Source of the DNA: Paraburkholderia sediminicola | GTDB lineage: Bacteria > Pseudomonadota > Gammaproteobacteria > Burkholderiales > Burkholderiaceae | NCBI RefSeq assembly: GCF_902859805.1 | Contig: NZ_CADIKC010000007.1 | Location: 248,001 to 312,000 of the forward strand | DNA length: 64,000 bases | Direction: 5' to 3' | Part shown: positions 14,334 to 22,908 of the stretch, in pieces | How positions within the stretch are numbered: position 1 is the first letter of the stretch | Layout of the letters: each line of letters starts with the position of its first letter | The notes under the pieces: generated by a model | What the model saw: only the letters and a program-made list of their open reading frames with translations | What the model was told of the DNA's origin: nothing | Databases searched by the model: none | Translations under genes and position numbers: made by a program

Positions 14334-15734
14334 ATGCCACACGTACTGATTGTCGATGACGATGCCGGTACCCGCGAGGCGCTTTCCGCCATCATCGGGG
14401 AAGACGGTTTGACTACCGCCACTGCGGGCGATTTGCGCGAAGCGCGCATTCAACTGGTCCGGCAGATGCCGGACGTCGTCTTTACCGACCTGAAGCTGCC
14501 CGACGGCAGCGGAGTCGATCTGTTTGAAGATCTCGATCCGCGCTCCGGTGTGGAGGTGATCGTGATTACCGGTCACGCCACGGTGGAATCGGCGGTCAAC
14601 GCGTTGAAGATGGGCGCCACCGACTACCTGGTGAAGCCGATCAACATGCAGCGCGTGAAGGCGATCCTGTCGCGCTTGCCGCGCGCCGGCGACCTGAAGG
14701 CGGAAATCGGCACGTTGCGCGGCGAGTTGCGCCGCATGGGCCGCTTCGGTTTGATGCTCGGCAACTCGCCGGCTATGCAGGAGGTTTACGACCAGATCGG
14801 CCGCGTTGCGCCGACGGCGGCCTCCGTCATGCTGGTGGGCGAATCGGGCACCGGCAAGGAAGTCGCCGCTCAGACGCTGCATCAGCTCAGCTTGCGCCGC
14901 AAGCATGCGTTCCTCGCGGTGAACTGTGGGGCGATCTCGCCGAACCTGATCGAATCGGAAATGTTTGGCCACGAGCGTGGTTCGTTCACCGGTGCGGACC
15001 GTCAGCACAAAGGCTATTTCGAACGTGCGAACGGCGGCACGCTGTTCCTCGATGAAATCACCGAAATGCCGATCGAGTTGCAGGTGAAGTTGCTGCGCGT
15101 GCTGGAAACCGGCATGTTCATGCGGGTGGGTACGACTAAGGAAATCGAAACGGATGTGCGGTTGATTGCGGCGACTAATCGCGATCCTGAGCAGGCTGTG
15201 CTCGAAGGCAAGTTGCGGCTTGATTTGTACCACCGCCTGAACGTGTTTCCGATCAGTCTGCCGCCGCTGCGCGATCGGGGTAAGGATGTTGAATTGCTGG
15301 CGCAGGCGTTTCTGGATGAACTCAACGAGCGGCACAGCACGAAGAAGCATTTTCCGGCTGCCGTGAAGGATATGTTGATGTCGTATCCGTGGCCGGGCAA
15401 TGTGCGCGAGTTGAAGAACTATGTGCAGCGGGCGCACATCATGTCGGGGACCGATTCGGATAGCACGGCTACGGTGCCGCTGCAGATTACTTTGTCGAAG
15501 CCTGCGGCTGGCACGGCGATTACGATTCCGTTTGGGACTTCGCTTGCTGAGGCTGATCGGCAGTTGATTCTGGCTACGCTTGAGCAATGCGGTGGGGTGA
15601 AGACTCGCGCTGCTGAGATTCTTGGGATTAGCTTGAAGACGCTTTATAACCGGCTTGTTGAGTATGGGAATGATGCTCGGGATGAGGGGGAAGTAGGGGA
15701 TGAGTCACGAGCTCTAGGGGGCGCTGGCGCTTGA
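14334..15734 (+). CDS. NtrC-family sigma-54 response regulator
   Basis: A 466-residue regulator with three domains. The receiver (1-115) has phospho-acceptor Asp52 in VVFTDLKLPDG and Lys in YLVKPIN. The AAA+ domain (about 140-370) has GESGTGKE, GSFTGA and LFLDEI. The C-terminal Fis HTH reads RAAEILGISLKTLYNRL. No histidine kinase is adjacent, so it is an orphan. Its helix nearly equals that of the activator at 11937, so the two may share DNA sites. The last 20 codons are a low-complexity tail with many T-ending codons, unlike the rest. Targets could include otsA and the ElaB-like operon, both with -24/-12 elements. Confidence 0.93.
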   Translation: MPHVLIVDDDAGTREALSAIIGEDGLTTATAGDLREARIQLVRQMPDVVFTDLKLPDGSGVDLFEDLDPRSGVEVIVITGHATVESAVNALKMGATDYLVKPINMQRVKAILSRLPRAGDLKAEIGTLRGELRRMGRFGLMLGNSPAMQEVYDQIGRVAPTAASVMLVGESGTGKEVAAQTLHQLSLRRKHAFLAVNCGAISPNLIESEMFGHERGSFTGADRQHKGYFERANGGTLFLDEITEMPIELQVKLLRVLETGMFMRVGTTKEIETDVRLIAATNRDPEQAVLEGKLRLDLYHRLNVFPISLPPLRDRGKDVELLAQAFLDELNERHSTKKHFPAAVKDMLMSYPWPGNVRELKNYVQRAHIMSGTDSDSTATVPLQITLSKPAAGTAITIPFGTSLAEADRQLILATLEQCGGVKTRAAEILGISLKTLYNRLVEYGNDARDEGEVGDESRALGGAGA

Positions 15735-15799
15735 GGTTTTTTGCCTGTTCGGCGCTTGTTTGTCCGTGTTCCTGGGGCTTTGGCCTTTCCTTGAATTGT

Positions 15800-16030
15800 T
15801 AGTGGTCTATTTGCGTTGCCCCTGTGCGGGGCGGCACCTACTTTTCTTTGCCTGCTGCAAAGAAAAGTAGGCAAAAGAAAGCAGCTCACACCACTCCTGC
15901 TAAGTGGGCGCCGTGGTCTGCATAGGGTAGTGGTGCATCTGGAATCTGGGGTCGTGCACCGGCATGCGCTTGTGACACGGGCGTCATTCTTCCGGCGGCG
16001 CTGCGCGCGCCGACGCGTAGGTCTTCGAAC
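15800..16030. repeat. Probable dispersed Paraburkholderia-type intergenic repeat
   Basis: A 15-base perfect inverted repeat, CCTACTTTTCTTTGC (15837-15851) and its complement (15857-15871), is embedded in a CTGTGCGGGGCGGCA context and followed by GGTAGTGGTGCATCTGG. I recall this combination as a frequent intergenic element in Paraburkholderia genomes, but only one copy lies here. The outer limits are estimates. No coding gene is visible in 15735-16113. Confidence 0.55.
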
Positions 16031-16113
16031 CGTTTGTTTGTCTTTTTCTTCTCCCTTTTTTTTCGGCATGGGCCTTGCTGCGGTTCTTTTGAACGCAAAC
16101 GAGGGTAACCAAT

Positions 16114-16323
16114 ATGCCGGAATACACCACCGCTTTTTCGCTTCCCTTCCCGCAGTACGCTCATCGTCCTGAGCCTAACGATCCGCCGAATCCTGCGGAG
16201 CCCGACACCGTTCCAAGTCCGACTCCGGATCCTATCGAACCCGTTGCGCCGCCGATCGGTGATCCGCCCTCGCAGCCCACGCAAACGCCACAAGCCAGTC
16301 GGTGTCCGCCGTTACGAACCTAG
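16114..16323 (+). CDS. Small proline-rich hypothetical protein
   Basis: A 69-residue frame beginning MPEYTTAFSLPFPQYAHRP, then about 45 residues made mostly of Pro, Asp, Glu, Thr and Ser. GAGGG precedes the ATG by about eight bases. No signal peptide, TM or domain is visible. The long proline-rich run could arise from biased GC codons, so coding is only moderately supported. Its neighbours are the repeat element and another small unknown gene. Confidence 0.45.
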   Translation: MPEYTTAFSLPFPQYAHRPEPNDPPNPAEPDTVPSPTPDPIEPVAPPIGDPPSQPTQTPQASRCPPLRT

Positions 16324-16491
16324 AGCATGCAACTCTGACGTGTTCTGTGCGCTGGGACGCAGTCCGCCGCAGTGATTTTATGTACTTGTTACAAAGCCGG
16401 CGCATCTTTTACCGGCAATTTACCGTCGTGAACCCTACACTGAATTGACGCCGCTCACGATGGCGGCGGGCTTCCCCCGGAGGCATCAATC

Positions 16492-16701
16492 ATGAGACAC
16501 CCAGCACTGCGACGTTCCGCGCGCCACTCGAAGCGCGACTCCCGGCCAGGCAGCAAGGACGCCCCGCCGGAGTCGCCGGACCCGGCCGCGCAGAACCGCG
16601 TCGCGCCTAATGCGCCGCCAGACGGGGAGCACAACCAGGGCGGCGTGCGTCAGGAAGGGTTGGAGTACCAGCGCGATCTCGGTTCGGAGCAGGACGCCTG
16701 A
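16492..16701 (+). CDS. Small hydrophilic hypothetical protein
   Basis: A 69-residue frame with a strong GGAGG site nine bases before its ATG. The N-terminus is highly basic (Arg/His/Lys), and the remainder is Pro, Asp and Gln-rich and probably disordered. No family recognised. It lies about 210 bases before otsA on the same strand, but a separate promoter for otsA lies between, so co-transcription is not required. Confidence 0.5.
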   Translation: MRHPALRRSARHSKRDSRPGSKDAPPESPDPAAQNRVAPNAPPDGEHNQGGVRQEGLEYQRDLGSEQDA

Positions 16702-16840
16702 GTCCGCTTGACGGCCGGTAAGAAGGGTTCCGGTTTCGTCACGCAAAGCAGAAAAAATTTCCTCGCGGTGCTCTGATGCCGCGTGTTTCTGCTCGTTCGT
16801 CACATTTACATACATTTTTATTTTCAACATCTCATAAAAC

Positions 16841-16855
16841 GGCACGCGACTTGCA
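16841..16855 (+). promoter_or_regulatory. Sigma-54 promoter candidate for otsA
   Basis: GGCACGCGACTTGCA carries GG (16841-16842) and GC (16853-16854), ten bases apart, with CACG and TTGCA exactly as in the sigma-54 consensus. It ends 57 bases before the otsA ATG, a normal leader length. Two TTCGTCAC direct repeats upstream (about 16735 and 16796) are possible activator sites. No competing sigma-70 pair is obvious. Confidence 0.65.
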
Positions 16856-16912
16856 TGCACCTCTTTGGCACATATCCGTATGCAACGAAACAACTGACTA
16901 GGTGGAGCACCA

Positions 16913-18343
16913 ATGAGCAGACTGATCGTGGTATCGAATCGTGTGGCGCCGACCCAGGAAGGCCGACCCGCAGCAGGTGGCCTTGCGATCGGCGTGCTGG
17001 ACGCGTTGAAGGAAACCGGCGGAGTCTGGTTTGGCTGGAGCGGTGAAACGGTAAGCGAGCCGTCCGCGCCGGTGATCGAAAAGCAGGGCAATGTGACGTA
17101 CGCGACGGTGGGTCTCACCAAGCGCGACTATGACCAGTACTATCGCGGCTTTTCCAACGCGACACTGTGGCCGACGTTCCACTATCGCAATGACCTGTCG
17201 CGCTACGACCGGCAGGAGTACGCGGGTTATCAGCGTGTCAACGCGACGCTCGCGAAGCAGCTCAAGGAACTGCTCAAACCCGATGACATCATCTGGGTGC
17301 ACGACTATCACCTTCTGCCGTTCGCGCGCTGCCTGCGCGAACTCGGCGTGAAGAATCCCATCGGCTTCTTTCTGCATATTCCGTTTCCGGTGCCGGAAGT
17401 ACTCCGTACGATTCCGCCGCACGAGGAATTGGTCAAGGCGATGTGCAGCTACGACGTGGTCGGTTTCCAGACCGAAGCTGACCGTCAGTCGTTCGTCGAC
17501 TTTATCGAGCGCGGCCAGCACGGCACCTCGAGCGAAGACGGCATGATGCACGCCTACAACCGTTTCCTGAAAGTGGCCGCGTACCCGATCGGCATCTATC
17601 CGGACGCGATCGCTAAGGCCGCCGACCAGTTCACCGACCGCAAGCCGGTGCGCAGCCTGCGTGACGGCATGCGCGGGCGCAAGCTGATCATGAGCGTCGA
17701 CCGGCTCGATTATTCGAAAGGTCTGGTGGAGCGCTTCCAGGCATTCGAACGGCTGCTGCTGAATGCGCCGGGCTGGCACGGACGCGTCTCGCTGGTGCAA
17801 ATCGCGCCGCCGACACGCGCGGATGTGCAGACGTATCAGCGCATTCGTCAGACGCTGGAGGGCGAAGCCGGCCGCATCAATGGCCGTTTCGCGCAACTCG
17901 ACTGGACGCCGATTCAATACCTGAACCGCAAGTACGAGCGCAATCTGCTGATGGCGCTGTTCCGCCAATCGCAAGTCGGCTATGTGACGCCGCTGCGCGA
18001 CGGGATGAATCTGGTCGCGAAAGAGTACGTCGCATCGCAGGATCCGGCCGATCCGGGCGTACTCGTTTTGTCGCAATTTGCGGGCGCGGCCGAGCAATTG
18101 CCGGGGGCGCTGGTCGTCAATCCGTTCGATCTGTCGCAGATGGCCGAGGCGCTGGAGCGCGCGCTGTCGATGCCGCTCGCCGAGCGTCAGGCGCGTCACG
18201 CGGACATGATGGCGCCGATGCGCGAGAACAATCTGTCGGTCTGGCGCGATACGTTCCTGGGCGATCTGCGCAACGTTGCGACCGCCTCTTCAGTAACGGC
18301 CAAAGCGGTAAAGCTCGCTGACGTGACGGCATCGTCGTCATAG
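16913..18343 (+). CDS. otsA: Alpha,alpha-trehalose-6-phosphate synthase
   Basis: A 476-residue GT20 glycosyltransferase that joins UDP-glucose and glucose-6-phosphate to trehalose-6-phosphate in the cytoplasm, the first step of osmoprotectant trehalose synthesis. It opens with SRLIVVSNRVAP, as OtsA does, and has the conserved HDYHLLPFARCLRE, the SVDRLDYSKGL acceptor/donor region and LRDGMNLVAKEYVA near the C-terminus. Length is normal for the bacterial enzyme. No otsB phosphatase adjoins it, so dephosphorylation must be encoded elsewhere. AGGTGGAG precedes the ATG. A sigma-54-like promoter lies just upstream, and a hairpin at 18431-18469 ends the unit. Confidence 0.96.
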   Translation: MSRLIVVSNRVAPTQEGRPAAGGLAIGVLDALKETGGVWFGWSGETVSEPSAPVIEKQGNVTYATVGLTKRDYDQYYRGFSNATLWPTFHYRNDLSRYDRQEYAGYQRVNATLAKQLKELLKPDDIIWVHDYHLLPFARCLRELGVKNPIGFFLHIPFPVPEVLRTIPPHEELVKAMCSYDVVGFQTEADRQSFVDFIERGQHGTSSEDGMMHAYNRFLKVAAYPIGIYPDAIAKAADQFTDRKPVRSLRDGMRGRKLIMSVDRLDYSKGLVERFQAFERLLLNAPGWHGRVSLVQIAPPTRADVQTYQRIRQTLEGEAGRINGRFAQLDWTPIQYLNRKYERNLLMALFRQSQVGYVTPLRDGMNLVAKEYVASQDPADPGVLVLSQFAGAAEQLPGALVVNPFDLSQMAEALERALSMPLAERQARHADMMAPMRENNLSVWRDTFLGDLRNVATASSVTAKAVKLADVTASSS

Positions 18344-18430
18344 TTGTATTAGCGGCGGCGCTGGGGCCTTCAGGAACCGCGCGTGCTGGTCACGTCGAAC
18401 TGTTTGGGCAAGGATGATGAAGCATTGAGG

Positions 18431-18469
18431 AAGGGCGCGAACCGCAATATGCGATTCGCGCCCTTGTTG
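18431..18469. terminator. Bidirectional intrinsic terminator
   Basis: AAGGGCGCGAA (18431-18441) pairs with TTCGCGCCCTT (18455-18465), and the inner CGCA/TGCG extends the stem. TGTTGT follows. It separates otsA from the convergent MFS gene. Confidence 0.75.
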
Positions 18470-18569
18470 TATCCGGCGTTAGGCGGATAACCCGAGCAGG
18501 CGGGTCACGCGCTTAGGCCTGCAACCGTAGTCAGGCTCCGATCGGCTTGCATCGATGCCTGCAACGCAC

Positions 18570-20024
18570 TCACGCCGCCTGCACGTTCACGCGCTGCCTC
18601 ACGCGCATCATGCTGACCACGGCGGCGACCGCCGAAAAGCAGGCTGCCACATACAGCGTGATGGTCGGCCCATTCTGCGGCGCGATGCCGAAGATCAGCG
18701 CGACCAGCGCCGCGCCGAGCGTCTGTCCGGTCAGGCGCGCAGTGCCGAGCATGCCGCTCGCACCGCCGCTGCGCTCACGCGGCGCGGCGGACAACATGGT
18801 CCGATTGTTCGGCGACTGGAAGATCCCGAAGCCCGCGCCGCACAGCGCCATGCGCCACGCGATCTGCATGGGCTCGGGATGCGCACCGAGCGTGGCGAGC
18901 AGCAGCAGGCCCACCGTCATCGTCACGAGTCCGACGCCGCCCAGCCAACCAGACGACACCTTGTCCGACAGCACGCCGGCAATCGGCGCGGCGATGATGA
19001 TCACTGCCGGCCACGGCGTCATCAGCAAACCGGTTTCCACCTGCGACAAACCCAGCGTGTCCTGCAACAGAAACGGCAATGACACGAAGGCCAGCATCTG
19101 CGCGCAGAACGAACACACCGAGGTGCCGATCGACAGCGCGAACACCGGAATCCTCAGCAAGTCGATCGGCAGCAGCGGCGCGGGTTGAGTCAACTGACGG
19201 CGCACGAAGAAGTAGCCGATCACAACCGCAACGAGCGCCTCGGCGACGACCCAGCGGATGTGCTCGCCGTGACCGAGGCCGTCGATTGCAAAGATCAGCA
19301 GGCCGAACACGAACGCGTTCATCACCGCGCTCAGATAGTCGTACGGAGACTCGTGGCCGGGATTCATCGGCAGCGCCTTGAAGCCGCCGACAATCGCCGC
19401 GATCCCGATCGGCACATTAATCGCGAACAGCCAGGGCCACGAGGCGATGGCGAGCACGCCGGAGGCGACCGTCGGCCCGACCGCGGACGATATCGCCACG
19501 ACCATCGCGTTGATCGCAACGCCGCGTCCAAGCTGCGTGGGCGGATAGATCATGCGCACGAGCGCCGTGTTCACGCTCATGACGCCCGCTGCACCGAAGC
19601 CCTGGACCACGCGGGCGAGTGCGAGCGTCGGCAGCGAGGTGGACAACGCGCAACCGAACGATGCCACCGTGAACAGGATCAGCCCCGCCAGATAGATACG
19701 CCGGTAGCCGATGCGATCGCCGAGCGACGCAAGCGGCAGCAGTGAGATGGTGATGGCGAGCTGGTACGCGTTGACGACCCAGATCGAGCCGGCCGCGCTT
19801 GCATGCAGATTGCGCGCGATGGTCGGCAGCGCCACGTTGGCGATCGCGCTGTCGAGCACCGCCAGCGTGAGGGCGAGGGCGATAACCAGCATCGCCCAAT
19901 AGCGTTGCGGAATCGGCAAGCCTTGTTCGGTGCTGTCCGCGAGCGGCGTGCCGGCGGCGAGTGGAGCGACGGAGGCGGCATCGGCCGGCTTCGAACCGTC
20001 CTTGCGCGATGGTTGTGCTTGCAT
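18570..20024 (-). CDS. MFS multidrug exporter, DHA2 (EmrB/QacA/SmvA) family
   Basis: A 484-residue protein with about 14 predicted TM helices after a polar N-terminus. Family motifs visible are LDSAIANVALPTIARNL in TM1, the motif A loop LGDRIGYRRIYLAGL, and the motif C region of TM5 (SSAVGPTVASGVLA). DHA2 proteins export cationic drugs, dyes and quaternary ammonium compounds by proton antiport. SmvA and its relatives are the closest type by eye. No adjacent regulator is present, and the next gene on the strand is unrelated. The exact substrate is not predictable. Confidence 0.9.
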   Translation of the reverse strand: MQAQPSRKDGSKPADAASVAPLAAGTPLADSTEQGLPIPQRYWAMLVIALALTLAVLDSAIANVALPTIARNLHASAAGSIWVVNAYQLAITISLLPLASLGDRIGYRRIYLAGLILFTVASFGCALSTSLPTLALARVVQGFGAAGVMSVNTALVRMIYPPTQLGRGVAINAMVVAISSAVGPTVASGVLAIASWPWLFAINVPIGIAAIVGGFKALPMNPGHESPYDYLSAVMNAFVFGLLIFAIDGLGHGEHIRWVVAEALVAVVIGYFFVRRQLTQPAPLLPIDLLRIPVFALSIGTSVCSFCAQMLAFVSLPFLLQDTLGLSQVETGLLMTPWPAVIIIAAPIAGVLSDKVSSGWLGGVGLVTMTVGLLLLATLGAHPEPMQIAWRMALCGAGFGIFQSPNNRTMLSAAPRERSGGASGMLGTARLTGQTLGAALVALIFGIAPQNGPTITLYVAACFSAVAAVVSMMRVRQRVNVQAA

Positions 20025-20162
20025 CGTTCTTTTGATTTGGAATGGGGCGGCGCATCGATCCTGAGATGAGCCACGCGCGCTGCGTGCCGCCCTGGAAAGA
20101 CAGGACGCCGCACAGCGATGACGCCGGCGCTGATACAGCGCGCCGGCATCGCGTCTCGCGCG

Positions 20163-20666
20163 TTATTTGAGTTCGTACAGACCGGTGTGGGTGGTCGAGT
20201 CGAGTTCGTTCAGATGCGTCATGAAGCGCGCAACCGCGTTGGTGGTCTCCGCATTGATCGGCAGATGCGGCACCTTCAGCGCGTGCAGGCGGAAGATGTA
20301 GCGATGCGTCTTGTCGCCACGCGGCGGCGCCGCGCCACCGAAGCCGACCGTGCCGTAGTCGTTGCGCAATTGCAGCGCGCCCTGCGGCAGCAGTGAGCCA
20401 TCGGTTTTGCCGGCGTTGCGCGGCAGCGATCGGGCATCAGCCGGAATGTTGACGACGACCCAGTGCCAGAAGCCGCTGCCGGTAGGCGCGTCCGGATCGT
20501 GAACCGTGAGTGCGAAGCTTTGGGTATCGGCCGGCGGGGCATCCCACTGCAACGCGGGCGAAATATTCTCGCCGTCTACGCCGAAGGCCTTGTCGTGGTA
20601 TTCGTGGGCTTTCGGCATAAAGCCGTTGGTAGGGAAATCGTCGGACCAGAGACGGAAATCAGCCAT
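20163..20666 (-). CDS. PEBP-like protein, YbhB/YbcL family
   Basis: A 167-residue protein. The start at 20666 follows GGGAGG; the longer frame upstream has no ribosome site. The PEBP signatures are DPDAPTGSGFWHWVVVNIP (about residues 74-92) and PPRGDKTHRYIF (about 129-140). These line the anion/phosphate pocket. Bacterial members have no settled function; some act as kinase-inhibitor-like proteins. There is no signal peptide, so it is cytoplasmic. It appears monocistronic. Confidence 0.9.
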   Translation of the reverse strand: MADFRLWSDDFPTNGFMPKAHEYHDKAFGVDGENISPALQWDAPPADTQSFALTVHDPDAPTGSGFWHWVVVNIPADARSLPRNAGKTDGSLLPQGALQLRNDYGTVGFGGAAPPRGDKTHRYIFRLHALKVPHLPINAETTNAVARFMTHLNELDSTTHTGLYELK

Positions 20667-20861
20667 CGTGTGCCTCCCTTCTTGGTGGTTCTGGGATGGT
20701 CGGAGCGTGCTGTTTTTGCTATCGGCTTGCCATTGAACTGCCGGCGAGTTGCTGCCTGATTTCTGCAGCATCGGCACGCAAAAAATGCTCCGAGCTAGCC
20801 AATCGAGTGTATCACCAGCAGCTCTGGAGTTCCCTTCAGCCGGGCAGGCTACAAGCAGCTT

Positions 20862-21308
20862 TCAGCCGCGTTCCTCGAAGCTCGGCGCGTCGCTCTTCAA
20901 CCACTCGACGAGCCGCTGCAACACGCCCTCGATATCGCGATTCGCGCCACGCAAAGCGCATTCCCATACCACTCCGACACGCCAGCCGCTCGCAAGCAGC
21001 GCCGCGCGAACTTTCTCGTCATTACTACGATTGCGGCCGATCTTGTCGCGCCAGAACTCGGGCCGGGTTTGCGGCCATTTGAACAGATGGCAATCGTGAC
21101 CGTGCCAGAAACAGCCGTGCACCAGCACGACGGCGCGATAGCGCGGCAGCACGATATCCGGCCGGCCCGGCAGATCGCGCGCGTCTAAACGGAAACGAAA
21201 ACCCCGGCCATGCAGCAGGCTGCGGATCAGGATTTCCGGCTTCGTATTGCGGCCGCGAATGCCGGACATCATCCGGCTACGCGTTGCGCTGTCGACGATA
21301 TCGACCAT
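20862..21308 (-). CDS. vsr: Very short patch repair endonuclease
   Basis: A 148-residue Vsr homologue that nicks DNA 5' of T in T:G mismatches arising from deaminated 5-methylcytosine in Dcm sites. It retains the catalytic region GRPDIVLPRYRAVVLVHGCF (metal-binding Asp and first His) followed by WHGHDCHLFK. It also has TRPEFWRDKIGRN and WECALRG, all as in E. coli Vsr. It lies 30 bases downstream of the dcm gene on the same strand, the standard partner arrangement. Length is normal. Function is strongly supported. Confidence 0.95.
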   Translation of the reverse strand: MVDIVDSATRSRMMSGIRGRNTKPEILIRSLLHGRGFRFRLDARDLPGRPDIVLPRYRAVVLVHGCFWHGHDCHLFKWPQTRPEFWRDKIGRNRSNDEKVRAALLASGWRVGVVWECALRGANRDIEGVLQRLVEWLKSDAPSFEERG

Positions 21309-21338
21309 CGTTAGCGTCTGGCTAGCGGATCGGGGCGC

Positions 21339-22622
21339 TCAGGAATAGAGCGAAAGGGCTTGCTTCGAACCATTGTGCGTCTCCACGGCGAGCAGGGTTT
21401 GCACATGCGGCAGCATGATGCGCGCCACTTCCCGCATCACCGGCATGACGACACTGTTGCCGAATTGCCGGTAAGCCTGCGTGTCGCTGACCGGAATCCT
21501 GAAGGTGTCGGGGAAGCCCATCAGCCGCGCACATTCACGCGGCGTGAGGCGCCGCGGCCGCAACTGCTCGCCCTGATAGACCAGAATCTCCGAGCCGTCC
21601 TTGTGATAACGCGCCGAGAGTGTGCGCGTGACGCTGTCGGGATAAGCCATGCCGAAGCCAAAGCCATTGCCCGCCGCGCGATGCTTCGCCGCGTAGTTTT
21701 GCAGATAGGTCCAGAGATTCGGGGTGAGCGTGTACTTCGGTTGCACGCGTTTGCTCGTGTGGTCGAAGAATCGATCATGGTCCCACGGCAGCACCGGTTC
21801 GCTGCCGTCTGTGCGATGCAGGATCGAACCAAGGCGCGGACCGCTTTCCGGTAGACGCAGATCGTCCCAGGAAAACGACGTCTTGCCGCGAAAGCCGACG
21901 ATGATGATGCGCTCCCGATGCTGCGGCGTGAAATGCTGGCCGTCGACGACGCGGTAATGCACCTCGTAGCCCAGCTCGTCGCGCAGGGTCTGCAGGATCA
22001 CGTCGAAGGTGCGGCCTTTGTCGTGCGAGAGCAGATTCTTCACGTTCTCCAGCAGGAATGCGGCGGGGCGCTTTGCCGCGATGATTCGCGCGACGTCGAA
22101 AAACAGCGTGCCCTGCGTCGTGCATTCGAAGCCGTGCGGGCGGCCCAGCGCGTTTTTCTTGCTGACGCCGGCAATCGAGAACGGCTGGCACGGAAAGCCG
22201 CCGAGCAGCACGTCGTGGCTAGGCACGTCTTCGGCGGGAAAGGAGACGATGTCGCCGATCAGCGCGTGGTCGCTGCCGGCAGGGTAGTTCTCGCGATAGG
22301 TCTTGGTGGAGAAATCGTTCCACTCGCTCGTGAAGACGCAGTCGCCGCCGTGCGCCTCGAAACCCATGCGAATGCCGCCGATGCCGGCAAACAGATCGAT
22401 GAAGCGGAATTGAGCGTCGCCGGGGGCCGAGCCGGCCTTCGTCCGGCCGCTGCTGTGCAGCAGATCGCGCAAGGCCGGTTCGAGCATCGACGGACACGGT
22501 GTTTCGCCTTTTTCCCAGCGACGTACCGTCTTGATGTCCTTACCGACGTGCGCGGCGATTTCGCGTTGGGTGAAGCGGGCGCGCGCCTGTCTGAGCAGGT
22601 CGAGCGGTGCGGCGAGGGTCAC
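21339..22622 (-). CDS. dcm: Dcm-type DNA (cytosine-5) methyltransferase with N-terminal HTH
   Basis: A 427-residue C5 methyltransferase. Residues about 8-50 form an HTH (TQREIAAHVGKDIKTVRRWE). Motif I is FIDLFAGIGG (74-83), motif IV GGFPCQPFS with catalytic Cys145, motif VI ENV (192-194), motif VIII QHRERI (about 234-239) and motif X RQFGNSVVMPV. The target-recognition segment (YTLTPNLWTYL, GNGFGFGM, TRTLSARYHKDG) closely follows E. coli Dcm, so CCWGG methylation at the inner C is predicted. No restriction endonuclease is next to it, so it is an orphan pair with vsr. Confidence 0.94.
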   Translation of the reverse strand: MTLAAPLDLLRQARARFTQREIAAHVGKDIKTVRRWEKGETPCPSMLEPALRDLLHSSGRTKAGSAPGDAQFRFIDLFAGIGGIRMGFEAHGGDCVFTSEWNDFSTKTYRENYPAGSDHALIGDIVSFPAEDVPSHDVLLGGFPCQPFSIAGVSKKNALGRPHGFECTTQGTLFFDVARIIAAKRPAAFLLENVKNLLSHDKGRTFDVILQTLRDELGYEVHYRVVDGQHFTPQHRERIIIVGFRGKTSFSWDDLRLPESGPRLGSILHRTDGSEPVLPWDHDRFFDHTSKRVQPKYTLTPNLWTYLQNYAAKHRAAGNGFGFGMAYPDSVTRTLSARYHKDGSEILVYQGEQLRPRRLTPRECARLMGFPDTFRIPVSDTQAYRQFGNSVVMPVMREVARIMLPHVQTLLAVETHNGSKQALSLYS

Positions 22623-22639
22623 GGATGTCCTTGCTGGGA

Positions 22640-22834
22640 ATTTTTGCGGACATTATGACCTAAGGTCGTCCCTTTTTCCTATTTTCACTGAGTGTGAGCA
22701 GAAAATTTCTGGTCGCACGAAGACCGTTTTGTCTAAATGCGAATGTCACAGTTGGACGTGTAGGCTTACAGCGTGACGCGAAATCCCCGCGTTGCGACGT
22801 GTTCAGGCCGCGACAGGGTTCGCGGCCTTTTTTT
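22640..22834 (+). ncRNA. Candidate small RNA ending in a strong terminator
   Basis: A textbook terminator, GGCCGCG (22806-22812), loop, CGCGGCC (22821-22827) and seven T, points rightward although no plus-strand gene lies upstream; dcm starts leftward at 22622. The preceding 180 bases contain a GTCAC/GTGAC stem (about 22746-22774). A transcript starting in this gap would be an independent small RNA. The 5' end is a guess, and the hairpin could instead belong to a leaderless promoter artefact. Confidence 0.4.
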
Positions 22835-22908
22835 AGCTGGGTTTTAGCGGGGAAGAGTAGGGCTGACCGGCGCGGAAGACCGGCCATCAAGACTTGCAGC
22901 GCGTCAGA

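Noticed and set aside
22660..22890. A 76-codon minus-strand frame across the terminator at 22806-22834
   Set aside because: It would read through a strong intrinsic terminator, has no SD and no recognisable sequence.
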